From Bacilli bacterium (lineage in GTDB: Bacteria; Bacillota_I; Bacilli_A; RFN20; CAG-826): 44,678 bases of DNA. The notes beneath the pieces were generated by a model. It saw only the letters and a list, made by a program, of their open reading frames with translations, was not told where the DNA came from and made no database searches. The translations under genes and the position numbers were made by a program. The stretch's first letter is position 1, and each line of letters starts with the position of its first letter. Below, one piece after another: positions 1 to 7,543 of the stretch. Location of the stretch: NCBI GenBank assembly GCA_017454295.1, contig JAFTDF010000035.1, positions 1 to 44,678 of the forward strand, given 5' to 3'.

Positions 1-76
1 CGGGTGTTAGTAACACTCTTTGCGGATTTAGGGTATCTGGTACCCCTACTAGAAGGTGCCCGATTTGATACCCGCG

Positions 77-117
77 GGTACATGAAAGGTACATGGCGGT
101 GTACCCGTTCGTGTACC
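77..117. repeat. GTAC-centred repeat cluster just past the AlbA_2 stop
   Basis: GTAC cores lie at 78, 89, 101 and 113 (steps of 11, 12 and 12 bp): two GGTACAT copies followed by two GTGTACC copies. A matching GGTACAT pair with the same 11-bp step lies at 1649 and 1660, on the other side of the gene. Function unknown. Confidence 0.75.
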
Positions 118-134
118 TTCACCGCGCCAGTGCA

Positions 135-1496
135 TCATTTTAGGATCTCCCAATATCCAAAACGTTTGCCACCGATTCTCAAAATGAACTTCTTTTCTGA
201 TAAGGAGTTGAGGGCCCTTTGAATCGTGCGCGTAGTCTTACCCATCGTTGCGGAGATTTCCTCCTTTGTCGCCTTGGGGCGGTTAAGAAGCAACTGGTAA
301 ACCATTTTCTCCGTCTCATTTAAGTCAGACTTCAATAGTTCCAAAGTGACATCTTTAGTGACATCCAAAGTGACGTTATCGGCTTTTGGGGAAGGCCTTA
401 AGAACGTAAAAGAGAAACCATAGGCGGTCTTGCGGTATTCCCAGCGTACCCCGGCGGCTTTACACAGTGCATCCATTCTGCGGAAACCCGAGCCTGACTT
501 CTCCACGTCCTTGCAACGGTAGAGCACGTCCAGGATGAGAGGGTTTCTCTTCACGGAAGAAAGACGCTTGGTGATAAAGTCCTCCGGCGTGAGTTCTGCC
601 GGGAAGGAGCCGGGATTATAGATATCGACCATTCCAGGATGGATGCTTATCTCAATCTCGGGATGGGATTCATAATAGGCGTGCGCGAAAGCATTAACGA
701 CCATCTCACGGATGGCTTTGATAGGAATCTCCGGCGTCTCGACCCTCTTGCGTTCGATCTCCGCGCGCCAGTTGATGTGGTTGGAGATGTATGTGACAGC
801 CTCGTTGACAAGAGTGTAGACGTTGCCTTTCATAAGGTTAAGATCGGTGAAGGTAATCTTCTCATTTGTCGCGTAGCAGGCGAGCTTCAGCCCAACCTTC
901 GCCTCCTTGCCGAAAAGCGAGTAGGCAGCATTAGTGACGATGCCGTCCCGATAGACCTCTAACGCGGCGAGTAGTGACACCTGGTCATAGTCTCCGACGT
1001 CTAGCCTTCCGCACGCAACGGCCTCGGCATAGTATTTTCTGAGAGCCCCGTCGTCGATGTCGTCCAAAGTGGCTCCGGAGTCCAGCTCCTCCCATTTAGA
1101 GGAATAATCTACCGCTCTAGCGAGCCTGAGCAGCTCGTCGCGCGTCATCTTCCTATTCGTCGTCCCAACCCGGACGAGAAAGTTGCCAAAAGCGCTGTAA
1201 GGTCTCTGAGCCCCGGAAAAGGTGACCTTAATAACGTCGATTCCATCAAAAGTCTTCACTTCGACGGTTGGTGTGATTCTGGGTTCAATATCGCGGGTGA
1301 TAGCCTCTGCCACGTTCTTCTTCGTGGAATCGGTGATCGGACCGCCCTTTTTCGGCTCGCCGTTGTCTCGAACACCGAAATACAGTACCCCAAATGGATG
1401 CTTATTGAGTATCGCAGCTATGGCCTCAATCGCGGAGTGCATTTCGCTTGTCGATTCCTTGAATTCGATAGTCTCAGATTCGGTTCCTATGGTCAT
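135..1496 (-). CDS. AlbA_2 / HATPase_c_4 ATP-binding protein with C-terminal winged helix
   Basis: About 453 residues. An AlbA_2 (Schlafen-type) domain fills roughly residues 5-125, with TIEFKES near the start and FGVRDNG further on. A divergent histidine-kinase-like ATPase domain lies around 255-355 (NAFAHA, then YNPGSFP). A winged-helix/HTH closes the protein (about 395-450, starting LNETEK). The family is usually annotated as ATP-binding or transcriptional regulator; its biochemical role is not settled, and DNA binding is inferred. I chose ATG 1496 over upstream in-frame ATGs at 1511 and 1529 because GGAAG sits 8 nt before it and the AlbA_2 fold begins there. Residues 374-385 are encoded by three 12-bp units (341-376) that match a perfect array upstream of the gene, suggesting autoregulation or repeat exchange. 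Frame stays open past the stop for at least 40 codons. Confidence 0.8.
   Translation of the reverse strand: MTIGTESETIEFKESTSEMHSAIEAIAAILNKHPFGVLYFGVRDNGEPKKGGPITDSTKKNVAEAITRDIEPRITPTVEVKTFDGIDVIKVTFSGAQRPYSAFGNFLVRVGTTNRKMTRDELLRLARAVDYSSKWEELDSGATLDDIDDGALRKYYAEAVACGRLDVGDYDQVSLLAALEVYRDGIVTNAAYSLFGKEAKVGLKLACYATNEKITFTDLNLMKGNVYTLVNEAVTYISNHINWRAEIERKRVETPEIPIKAIREMVVNAFAHAYYESHPEIEISIHPGMVDIYNPGSFPAELTPEDFITKRLSSVKRNPLILDVLYRCKDVEKSGSGFRRMDALCKAAGVRWEYRKTAYGFSFTFLRPSPKADNVTLDVTKDVTLELLKSDLNETEKMVYQLLLNRPKATKEEISATMGKTTRTIQRALNSLSEKKFILRIGGKRFGYWEILK
341..376 (-). repeat. Intragenic 12-bp repeat, three imperfect units
   Basis: The plus strand reads CCAAAGTGACAT, CTTTAGTGACAT, CCAAAGTGACGT. 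On the coding strand this gives the peptide NVTLDVTKDVTL between the ATPase and HTH domains. The unit is the reverse complement of the array at 1542-1577. Confidence 0.9.
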
Positions 1497-1541
1497 ACGG
1501 TTTTCTTCCATCGGAAGTAAGCATACCATAAGGACATCTAA

Positions 1542-1577
1542 ATGTCACTTTGGATGTCACTTTGGATGTCACTTTGG
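1542..1577. repeat. Perfect 3 x 12-bp tandem array upstream of the AlbA_2 gene
   Basis: Three exact copies of ATGTCACTTTGG, 46 to 81 bp upstream of the ATG at 1496. The position suits an operator. The same unit occurs inside the gene in the opposite orientation. Confidence 0.9.
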
Positions 1578-1648
1578 AAATGGGTTGCACAGCCAGTATT
1601 CCGGATTTGATGGTTGAACGGACAAAGCCAGCAAAAAAGGCGGGAACA

Positions 1649-1666
1649 GGTACATAAGTGGTACAT
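1649..1666. repeat. GGTACAT direct pair, 11-bp step
   Basis: GGTACAT occurs at 1649-1655 and 1660-1666, about 155 bp upstream of the AlbA_2 gene. The pair repeats the spacing of the copies at 77 and 88. Confidence 0.7.
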
Positions 1667-1730
1667 GAGTTGTCTGGCAAAATGCATGACAGGAAATGCC
1701 GATAACTACAAAAATGTCGATTTCATCGAA

Positions 1731-1755
1731 AGAAAAGCCTCGGGTTAACCAAGGC
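1731..1755 (-). terminator. Terminator of the Asp-Phe-Met tRNA operon
   Basis: GCCTCGG (1737-1743) pairs with CCAAGGC (1749-1755), with one wobble. On the minus strand the stem is followed by TTTTCTTTC. It lies directly downstream of tRNA-Met. Confidence 0.7.
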
Positions 1756-1768
1756 AATCAAATCAAGC

Positions 1769-1846
1769 TGGTGGCTGAGGGGGGACTCGAACCCTCGACA
1801 TACCGGGTATGAGCCGGTTGCTCTAACCAACTGGGCTACTCAGCCA
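1769..1846 (-). tRNA. tRNA-Met (CAT), elongator type
   Basis: Cloverleaf with anticodon loop CTCATAC, acceptor TGGCTGA/TCAGCCA and encoded CCA. The anticodon stem is ACCGG/CCGGT and lacks the three G:C pairs of initiator tRNA. A lysidine-modified Ile2 tRNA also has CAT and cannot be fully excluded. Confidence 0.9.
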
Positions 1847-1851
1847 AATAA

Positions 1852-1929
1852 TGGTGGCCCAGGCCGGGATCGAACCGGCGACACATGGATTTTCAGTCCA
1901 TTGCTGCTACCATCTGAGCTACCGGGCCA
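1852..1929 (-). tRNA. tRNA-Phe (GAA)
   Basis: Anticodon loop CTGAAAA on stem ATGGA/TCCAT. The acceptor TGGCCCG pairs with TGGGCCA, and CCA is encoded. Middle gene of a three-tRNA operon. Confidence 0.93.
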
Positions 1930-1937
1930 TACGTCAA

Positions 1938-2014
1938 TGGCGGACCATACGAGATTCGAACTCGTGATCTCTTCCGTGACAGGGAAGCATGTTAGGCCGC
2001 TACACCAATGGTCC
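1938..2014 (-). tRNA. tRNA-Asp (GTC)
   Basis: Anticodon loop CTGTCAC on stem CTTCC/GGAAG. The acceptor is GGACCAT/ATGGTCC with discriminator G and encoded CCA. First gene of the tRNA operon. Confidence 0.93.
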
Positions 2015-2037
2015 ATGCCGTCCTTGACGCGAGAGAT

Positions 2038-2066
2038 ATTATCTAGGAAAGAGAGTTGCTTTGCAA
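2038..2066 (-). promoter_or_regulatory. Promoter of the tRNA Asp-Phe-Met operon
   Basis: On the minus strand TTGCAA (2066-2061), 17 nt, GATAAT (2043-2038). The -10 lies 23 nt before the mature tRNA-Asp end. Confidence 0.65.
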
Positions 2067-2119
2067 GTAAAACCGAAAGATTGGAAGGAGTGGCCGCTAT
2101 CAATAGAGGATAAGAGTCT

Positions 2120-2905
2120 TTAATCGGATTCTTGCTTGATGATTAATCGGTTCTTAAACGACTCGATTTCTTCCGTTCCTAGGCCTAAGCCCTTCTCACA
2201 AAAGGCTTCTAAAGAGCCATATTCCTCATCGATGACCGAGAAGAGAACTTTGATGTATCTACGCTTGGCAAGGAAGGTCCGCCCCACTTTCCGAGCAAAG
2301 CGAGGCTGAAACCGTAAATACTTGATCCAAAGGTAATAACGGAAGGCTTTGCCATTACTCATCTTATTAGTGACGAGGTATTCTTTGACCACCTCTTTAC
2401 GCGATACCCCAAGGATTAAAAGCAGGATGGCCGCGATTAAGCCAGTACGGTCTTTGCCTTCGCTGCAATGAAAATAGAAACCGTATTCATTTTCATCGGC
2501 CGGTAAGATACGACGGATTACTTTACCAATGTTCTGCAACGATTCATCGTGCAGCATATCGTAATAGATGCGGTCCATCTTGGGCAAAACACGATAGATT
2601 CTGAAAATGTCTTTCTTCTCGTTATCCTTATGGGAGATGCCGTCTTTTTGCCTCTCGAAGATCGCAATGGCCTCATATTGGATCCCGGGGATGATTAGTT
2701 CCGGGGCTTCTTCGCGTTCGTCTTGGCTACGCAAGTCGATGATGGTCCGGATATGGCAATCCTCGACGAGGAAAGATTGCTGCTCAGGGGTGAGGCTACG
2801 CAACGTGCGACCCCGAATCAGCATGCCTTCCTTGATGGCAACATCGTGGTAGGTTCCACCGATGTCGCGGATGTTTGGATTTCCTTTGAGCTTGATGATA
2901 CGCAT
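2120..2905 (-). CDS. Tyrosine-protein phosphatase, Y_phosphatase3 family
   Basis: 261 residues. The catalytic P-loop HCSEGKDRTG (about residues 144-153) is the CX5R signature of the protein-tyrosine/dual-specificity phosphatase fold. The N-terminal NPNIRDIGG motif and the LRSQDER segment are typical of the bacterial Y_phosphatase3 group. These enzymes dephosphorylate phosphotyrosine or phospholipids; the substrate cannot be read here. There is no signal peptide, so it is cytoplasmic. The ATG has only a weak AGG nearby. TATCTA lies 7 nt before it and TAGAAT 12 nt before it, so the mRNA probably has little or no leader. It is divergent from the leucine-rich repeat gene and shares its promoter region. 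Confidence 0.85.
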   Translation of the reverse strand: MRIIKLKGNPNIRDIGGTYHDVAIKEGMLIRGRTLRSLTPEQQSFLVEDCHIRTIIDLRSQDEREEAPELIIPGIQYEAIAIFERQKDGISHKDNEKKDIFRIYRVLPKMDRIYYDMLHDESLQNIGKVIRRILPADENEYGFYFHCSEGKDRTGLIAAILLLILGVSRKEVVKEYLVTNKMSNGKAFRYYLWIKYLRFQPRFARKVGRTFLAKRRYIKVLFSVIDEEYGSLEAFCEKGLGLGTEEIESFKNRLIIKQESD

Positions 2906-2917
2906 AGGAGCCTAGAT

Positions 2918-2963
2918 ATTCTAACCGAAAACCCAAACCACTCATACGCGGATGCGTTAGAAT
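2918..2963. promoter_or_regulatory. Symmetric divergent promoter region
   Basis: ATTCTAAC (2918-2925) and GTTAGAAT (2956-2963) are perfect inverted copies. Each contains a TAGAAT -10-like hexamer pointing outward. On the plus strand TAGAAT ends 7 nt before ATG 2971. Confidence 0.55.
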
Positions 2964-2970
2964 TTCTCAT

Positions 2971-3444
2971 ATGGATCACAAAAACACCATCATCCCCAAT
3001 GGGACCACCAAAATCGAGGCTCATGCCTACGAGAACAAGCAAGACATCGAATCGGTTGCATTCCCCACTTCGCTCAAATACATCGGCGAGAATGCGTTTT
3101 ATAACTGTAGCAGCCTCAAGGTCATGGAATTGCCTAGTGGCATTGAATGGATCGAGCACCGCGCCTTCAAGGGATGCCCCGCGGTCATCTTCGTGCCCAA
3201 ATCCATCCGCCATATCGGCGCGGAAGCGTTCGCCAAGAACGCCGTCGTATTCTTTGAATCCGGCGAAAATGATTTCGATGGTTATTACAACGATCAGGTC
3301 GTCTACGATTACCCCGATTCCTACTACCGGGGCCCTTCCATGGGCGTAGACCATATCATCACCCGTTATTACCAAACGGGGTGCAAACGCTTCTACAATG
3401 CAACCCATGCCGAGTTCTTGGCCTATATCAAGGAGCACAGCTAA
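2971..3444 (+). CDS. Short BspA-type leucine-rich repeat protein (LRR_5)
   Basis: 157 residues without a signal peptide or membrane segment. About three LRR_5 repeats of 22-23 residues are visible, with the spacing seen in ESVAFPTSLKYIGENAFYNC and the following VMELPSGIEWIEHRAFKGC. This fold is common in surface or host-interaction proteins of gut Firmicutes, but without an export signal this copy may be cytoplasmic. No Shine-Dalgarno is visible; TAGAAT ends 7 nt upstream of the ATG, so leaderless translation is likely. Its end contains the AAGGAG that serves the next gene, so the two form one unit. Confidence 0.75.
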   Translation: MDHKNTIIPNGTTKIEAHAYENKQDIESVAFPTSLKYIGENAFYNCSSLKVMELPSGIEWIEHRAFKGCPAVIFVPKSIRHIGAEAFAKNAVVFFESGENDFDGYYNDQVVYDYPDSYYRGPSMGVDHIITRYYQTGCKRFYNATHAEFLAYIKEHS

Positions 3445-3445
3445 G

Positions 3446-4294
3446 ATGAAAAAGTTGCTCTATTTACTCTCTTTATTTCCCCTATGTGCATCCACAGGAT
3501 GCGCGGCCCAAATCCATATGCCGGTATACCCGGATGCCGAGAAATATCTAATCGGCAATCAGGCCTATGAGGGGGAGCTCCACACCATCGATATCGATTG
3601 GCGGTGCGATACCCTCACCCTAAAAGAAGACGCCTCCGTCAATGGAGCCATCATCACAGAAGAACCAACTGATCTCATCGATGACCAAAAGGTCCATTCC
3701 TATTTTAACGAAGGCAAACTCAACGTGAGATTCTGCGCTTCCGGATATTATGGTGTCTTCGCGAAGACCAAGAATTTGACAGTCACATTCAATCCCGCCA
3801 ATATCAAAAACCTAAGCATCGGATTAACCTCCGGTCATGTAGAAGCCGAACACCTCCAAGCGAGCGAGAGCATCGATGTGCTGATGACTTCTGGTGAAAC
3901 CAAGTTCGGTACCCTAAAAGCCCCTAATATGGATATTTCCCTTACCAGCGGTTCTTTTAACGCTTCTACGATCAAAGCCACCGCGGTGAAAACCACCTTA
4001 ACCAGCGGCCGTTTTGCCGTGCCCTCTCTTAGCTCGAAAACCTTCCAATGCCATGCCACCTCCGGCACGATGGATATTGGACTCGCCTCCTTGGAAAAAG
4101 GTGACATCAACCTCACCAGCGGTTCCCTTACTCTAAAGATTCCCGAAGCAGGCGCCAAAGCAACCATTGATAAAACCTCGGGTAGTATCCGCGTGAACCG
4201 AGAACACACCCAGAACCAAAACGTCTATATTATCGGTAACGGAACCACCGAACTTAACCTGAATATGACGTCGGGTTCGATTACGCTGAATTAG
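3446..4294 (+). CDS. DUF4097-type beta-solenoid lipoprotein
   Basis: 282 residues from ATG 3446. AAGGAG (3430-3435) lies 10 nt upstream, inside the previous gene, so the longer in-frame opening from 3398 is rejected. The N-terminus is a signal peptide (MKKLLYLLSLFPLC) ending in a lipobox-like STGC, so a lipid-anchored surface protein is likely. The rest is a run of about seven LTSG-centred repeats of about 20 residues (LTSGHVEAE, MTSGETKFG, LTSGSFNAS, LTSGRFAVP, LTSGSLTLK), the pattern of the DUF4097 right-handed beta-helix. Function of the family is unclear. Partner of the LRR gene. Confidence 0.8.
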   Translation: MKKLLYLLSLFPLCASTGCAAQIHMPVYPDAEKYLIGNQAYEGELHTIDIDWRCDTLTLKEDASVNGAIITEEPTDLIDDQKVHSYFNEGKLNVRFCASGYYGVFAKTKNLTVTFNPANIKNLSIGLTSGHVEAEHLQASESIDVLMTSGETKFGTLKAPNMDISLTSGSFNASTIKATAVKTTLTSGRFAVPSLSSKTFQCHATSGTMDIGLASLEKGDINLTSGSLTLKIPEAGAKATIDKTSGSIRVNREHTQNQNVYIIGNGTTELNLNMTSGSITLN

Positions 4295-4305
4295 TAGAAA
4301 CGGGT

Positions 4306-4800
4306 TTACTTGGCTCGGCCTTGCCGAAAAGAAGGGTTTTTCGTTCTCTCTTTTTCAAACCAGTCTTTTCTTTCTTCAAAAGACATCATGGAAGGGCCCG
4401 GTTTTTCGCTTGGGGCTGCTTCGAAGCCATTGTCCTCCCAGCCACAGATGGGACATATATCGTAGGATAAAGTGTCACCGAACTCATATTCCCCGCAGAC
4501 GGGGCAGCGATGAGGCTCCGGATCGCCTGCTTGCTCCACATAATATTCCCATTTGGGATTCTCGGCGATCTTCGCGGCATACCATTCCCGGTATTGGCTT
4601 AATGAAAGCTGATTCGAACGACCCTCTAGATTAGGATTGGCAAATTGCTCTTCATCATAAAACCAGCCGCATTCCCGGCACTGAACATCATTTGGCCTAA
4701 GACCAAGTTGCTCCGTGTAAACGTCGGATAGTTCGGAGAAATGGAACTTCCCGCAAACGGGACAATCCATGGGTTTAATCTGTTTTACATTAGGATCCAT
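4306..4800 (-). CDS. CPCC-type cysteine-rich protein, two zinc-ribbon-like modules
   Basis: 164 residues. Module 1 (about 13-50) starts CPVCGKF and continues with CRECGWFYDEE. Module 2 (about 98-130) starts CPVCGEYEFG and ends CPICGWEDNGF. Paired CxxC knuckles followed by GW are the signature of the Cys_rich_CPCC family, presumably binding zinc. AAAGGA sits about 8 nt before the ATG. It converges with the DUF4097 gene with 11 bp between stops. No enzymatic motif is visible and the function is unknown. Confidence 0.75.
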   Translation of the reverse strand: MDPNVKQIKPMDCPVCGKFHFSELSDVYTEQLGLRPNDVQCRECGWFYDEEQFANPNLEGRSNQLSLSQYREWYAAKIAENPKWEYYVEQAGDPEPHRCPVCGEYEFGDTLSYDICPICGWEDNGFEAAPSEKPGPSMMSFEERKDWFEKERTKNPSFRQGRAK

Positions 4801-5058
4801 TTTACGATTCCTTTCCTTGGGCTAAACCAGAATTTGCCGTCACTATGATGATAAGATGCAACATAGCCATCATCAAGCGATGGAGACTTTGCAACATATA
4901 CTCCCACAACCATGGGGGTTCGATCACATTACACTAACTTGTCGAATCGCCATAAACAAAATGGGCCGGCCCCATTGCTTTTGTATTTCGTTTATGCAAA
5001 ATGAATGTGGTTCCCCTTGTGGATCCTGTCCCACCACCTCAGAACACCAATTCATAAA

Positions 5059-5086
5059 TTTTCCAAAATCGTTGAAATTTGGAAAA
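5059..5086. promoter_or_regulatory. Operator of the AbiE-like locus, copy 1
   Basis: Perfect inverted repeat TTTTCCAAA (5059-5067) / TTTGGAAAA (5078-5086). It overlaps the promoter TTGAAA (5072-5077), 16 nt, TATGCT (5094-5099). The architecture is conserved at 6813-6853, which supports autorepression by the antitoxin. Confidence 0.75.
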
Positions 5087-5106
5087 ATTAGGATATGCTA
5101 GATTTC

Positions 5107-5790
5107 ATGGATCCCATGATCGTGCATCGTAAATCAAGCGAACTATATGCCAACGACAATGTCTTTGAATATGCCTGCGCAAAGGGTAAAGTTTCGTCTT
5201 TGGGATATGGCTTCCTCGCCGAACCCGCCCTCCCCAAGTTCAAACTTGATGGGGACGAAACGACGGAACGAATCAAAGCCTTCCTCGAAAGGTATTTGGT
5301 CCCACCCAAGCATATTGTCTTCTCCACCGCTTCGCTAAATATCGTCATCAACCATTTAATTTCCCATCCCTGCTATATCGTGGAAGTGGAAAAGGATTAT
5401 CTGCTTCCCGTTTTCGATGAATTGAAGACGACATTGCCCAATACCGTATTGCTCAATCCGACGGAAAAGACCTTCCGCACCTACTGGAAAAACGGAACGA
5501 TTATCCTGCGGCCCTTGGCGACGAAGGCGCCCATCGCCAGTGACGGATCCTATCGAATCGAAAAGCTCATCGTCGATTTGATTCTTTCTTGGCAAATCCG
5601 GGCTTTCTATTCCAGAGCGGATATCGAGCAAGCGCTCGATCTACTGTGTAATCATTATGAAGTGAACTTCCATACCCTCTTCGCTTATGCGAAGCGGAAA
5701 GGAAAGGCCAAACAAGTGTTCAAGGCTATCCAGGATCTCCTCAAGGAACCCTACCAAGAGGTCATCCATGCTATTAAAGAAAAACTATGA
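5107..5790 (+). CDS. AbiEi-like antitoxin, copy 1
   Basis: 227 residues. A paralogue of the gene at 6860, aligning without gaps over its whole length (shared blocks include SSLGYGFLA, FSTASLNIVIN and FHTLFAYAKRKGKAK). It precedes an AbiEii-type nucleotidyltransferase with a 23-bp overlap, the standard order of type IV AbiE systems, where this protein neutralises the toxin and represses the promoter. I prefer ATG 5107 over 5095. The paralogue begins at the equivalent MD, and the -10 TATGCT would overlap the upstream ATG. The -10 ends 7 nt before 5107, so the mRNA is probably leaderless. I do not see a clear HTH by eye. Confidence 0.65.
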   Translation: MDPMIVHRKSSELYANDNVFEYACAKGKVSSLGYGFLAEPALPKFKLDGDETTERIKAFLERYLVPPKHIVFSTASLNIVINHLISHPCYIVEVEKDYLLPVFDELKTTLPNTVLLNPTEKTFRTYWKNGTIILRPLATKAPIASDGSYRIEKLIVDLILSWQIRAFYSRADIEQALDLLCNHYEVNFHTLFAYAKRKGKAKQVFKAIQDLLKEPYQEVIHAIKEKL

Positions 5791-6808
5791 TAGAGAACAC
5801 CTATCCGCAGTCGCCAAGCAATATCCTAACCTTGGCATAAACCAACTCGAGACCACCGTCTTCGCGTTTGGCTTGCTCCAAGCCCTCGTCGACAGCGGGC
5901 TCCCGTTTTGTTTCAAAGGCGGAACCAGCCTATTGCTGCTACTAGAGCATCCCAAGCGTTTATCCACAGATATCGATATCGTTGTTCCAAAAAAGATAGA
6001 TTTCGATACCTATTTCCATCGCATCAAAGACCGATATCCGTTTTTGCAAGGTGAGGAACGCGGGAAAAGAAGCAACGCTTTTCGCCATTTTTATTTCCAT
6101 CCCAAAAGTAGCCTTACCAGCAAAGACTGTGTCGTGAACCTGGACGTCGCTTTTGAAGATGATCCATTTTTAGAAACGATCGAAAAGGAAATTGCCGCAC
6201 CGTTTTTGCTTACCGGAGGGGAGAAAAGCTACGTTAAGATTCCAACTCCGGCGTGCATCCTTGGCGACAAATTGGCCGCGTTTGCCCCTCATACCTTGGG
6301 TGTTTACCCTTTTGCCACATCGCTCGGAAATTCCTGTGATAATCGCCTTCAGGTCATGAAACAATTGTTCGATGTTGCTCAACTATTCGATCTTGCGCCG
6401 TCTTTCGATATGGTTCGTTCGTCTTATGGTCATAGTGTCGATTTCGAAAACCGATTTCGGGGGACGTCCTTCACTATGAAAGATGTGTTGTTAGACTCTT
6501 TGGATGCCGCGCTTTGCGTTGCCTCGCAAGGAAGGCGGGATCCAAATCAAGAATATCGGCAAGTATTCGCCCCGGCTTTGCAACCATTAAACGCGCATCT
6601 CTTCTATGGCGCATACAATCAAAATGCGGCGGCGGAAGACGCTTGCAAAGTCGTCTTATTGTGTGCCGGTCTTCTTAAAGGCGTCGATATTTTTCATGAG
6701 CACACGATCTTACCCAACAAGAGCAACCTGGCGGACTTCAAATACCTGCATTCGGAAAAGGCGTTCCAAAGGATTCGGCAGGCATTGGGACTGTTGGACA
6801 GTAAGTGA
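5768..6808 (+). CDS. AbiEii-type nucleotidyltransferase toxin
   Basis: 346 residues from ATG 5768, which has AAGAGG 6 nt upstream and overlaps the antitoxin end. The N-terminal half has the nucleotidyltransferase signature FKGGTSL (about 48-54), then STDIDIV (about 68-74), the GG(S/T) plus DxD pattern of the AbiEii/MNT superfamily. A conserved KIPTPACILGDKLAAF segment follows near 157-172. AbiEii toxins are GTP-binding nucleotidyltransferases that arrest growth in phage-infected cells; some transfer nucleotides to tRNA. The open frame from 5687 runs back inside the antitoxin gene and is not used. The locus is followed within 5 bp by a second copy of the operator. Confidence 0.8.
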   Translation: MLLKKNYDREHLSAVAKQYPNLGINQLETTVFAFGLLQALVDSGLPFCFKGGTSLLLLLEHPKRLSTDIDIVVPKKIDFDTYFHRIKDRYPFLQGEERGKRSNAFRHFYFHPKSSLTSKDCVVNLDVAFEDDPFLETIEKEIAAPFLLTGGEKSYVKIPTPACILGDKLAAFAPHTLGVYPFATSLGNSCDNRLQVMKQLFDVAQLFDLAPSFDMVRSSYGHSVDFENRFRGTSFTMKDVLLDSLDAALCVASQGRRDPNQEYRQVFAPALQPLNAHLFYGAYNQNAAAEDACKVVLLCAGLLKGVDIFHEHTILPNKSNLADFKYLHSEKAFQRIRQALGLLDSK

Positions 6809-6813
6809 ATAAT

Positions 6814-6853
6814 TTTCCAAAATTCTTGAAAATTGGAAAAATATTCGTATCTT
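6814..6853 (+). promoter_or_regulatory. Operator and promoter of the duplicated antitoxin
   Basis: Inverted repeat TTTTCCAA / TTGGAAAA around TTGAAA (6826-6831), 16 nt, TATCTT (6848-6853). It mirrors the element at 5059-5099. The -10 ends 6 nt before ATG 6860. Confidence 0.7.
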
Positions 6854-6859
6854 GATGGT

Positions 6860-7543
6860 ATGGATTCCATCATCGTCCATCGAAACGTTACAAAGGAATA
6901 CGCCGAGTTCAACGCTTTTGAACGGGCGGTCCTAAGCCGAAAGATATCCTCTCTTGGCTATGGCTTTCTCGCGATTCCCGCGTTGCCCCGTCTCAAACTG
7001 GAAGAGGAAGAGGCGATCACTCAAATCAAAGCGGTTGCCAATGCATTTGCGTTTCCGCCCAAATTCGTTGTCTTTTCCACCGCATCCCTGAACATCGTGA
7101 TTAATCAGCTAATCGCCTATCCCTCTTATGTTGTCGAGGTCGAGAAAGGGTACGAAACCGCTCTGGCCGACGAATTACGGAAGATCTGGCCAAAGAAGGT
7201 CTTCCTCAACCCCACAGAGTCGGAATTAAAGAAAAACTGGGATCACGGGATGGTCTGCGTTTATCCGCTTCTTTCTAAAGCCCCCGTCTCCGAGGACGGA
7301 TCCTATCGGGTTGAAAAGCTCATCGTGGATTTGATTCTATCCTGGCGAATCCAGGTATTCTATTCCGGCATCGACATCGATCAGGCTCTATATTTCCTAA
7401 CCCATGACTACGAAGTGAATTTCCATACGCTTTTCGCATATGCAAAGCGGAAGGGAAAGGCCAAAGAAGTATACCGAGTGCTGCAGGAGGTCCTCAAGGA
7501 ACCTTATCAAGAGGTTCTCCATGCTATTAAAGAAAAACTATGA
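6860..7543 (+). CDS. AbiEi-like antitoxin, copy 2 (partner toxin lost)
   Basis: 227 residues, the same length as copy 1 and clearly homologous end to end, but diverged through most of its length. Start chosen at ATG 6860 to match copy 1. The longer frame would begin at TTG 6833 inside the operator. The gene keeps its own operator and promoter, and a leaderless start is predicted. The toxin that should overlap its end survives only as 17 codons (7521-7574). It may act as an extra or anti-addiction antitoxin, or be decaying. Confidence 0.65.
   Translation: MDSIIVHRNVTKEYAEFNAFERAVLSRKISSLGYGFLAIPALPRLKLEEEEAITQIKAVANAFAFPPKFVVFSTASLNIVINQLIAYPSYVVEVEKGYETALADELRKIWPKKVFLNPTESELKKNWDHGMVCVYPLLSKAPVSEDGSYRVEKLIVDLILSWRIQVFYSGIDIDQALYFLTHDYEVNFHTLFAYAKRKGKAKEVYRVLQEVLKEPYQEVLHAIKEKL

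Noticed and set aside
1542..1577. Short CRISPR-like array
   Set aside because: Units are directly adjacent 12-mers without spacers, and no cas genes are present.
1769..1846. Initiator or lysidine-type Ile2 tRNA
   Set aside because: The anticodon stem lacks the GGG/CCC of initiators. Ile2 cannot be disproved, but the acceptor and context suit elongator Met.
3398..3445. Start of the DUF4097 gene at 3398
   Set aside because: It would place a signal peptide internally; AAGGAG and a lipobox support ATG 3446.
4856..5101. 81-codon plus-strand frame
   Set aside because: No Shine-Dalgarno, no recognisable features, and it runs through the AbiE operator. The stretch holds only a hairpin around a CCGG centre (near 4965-4981).
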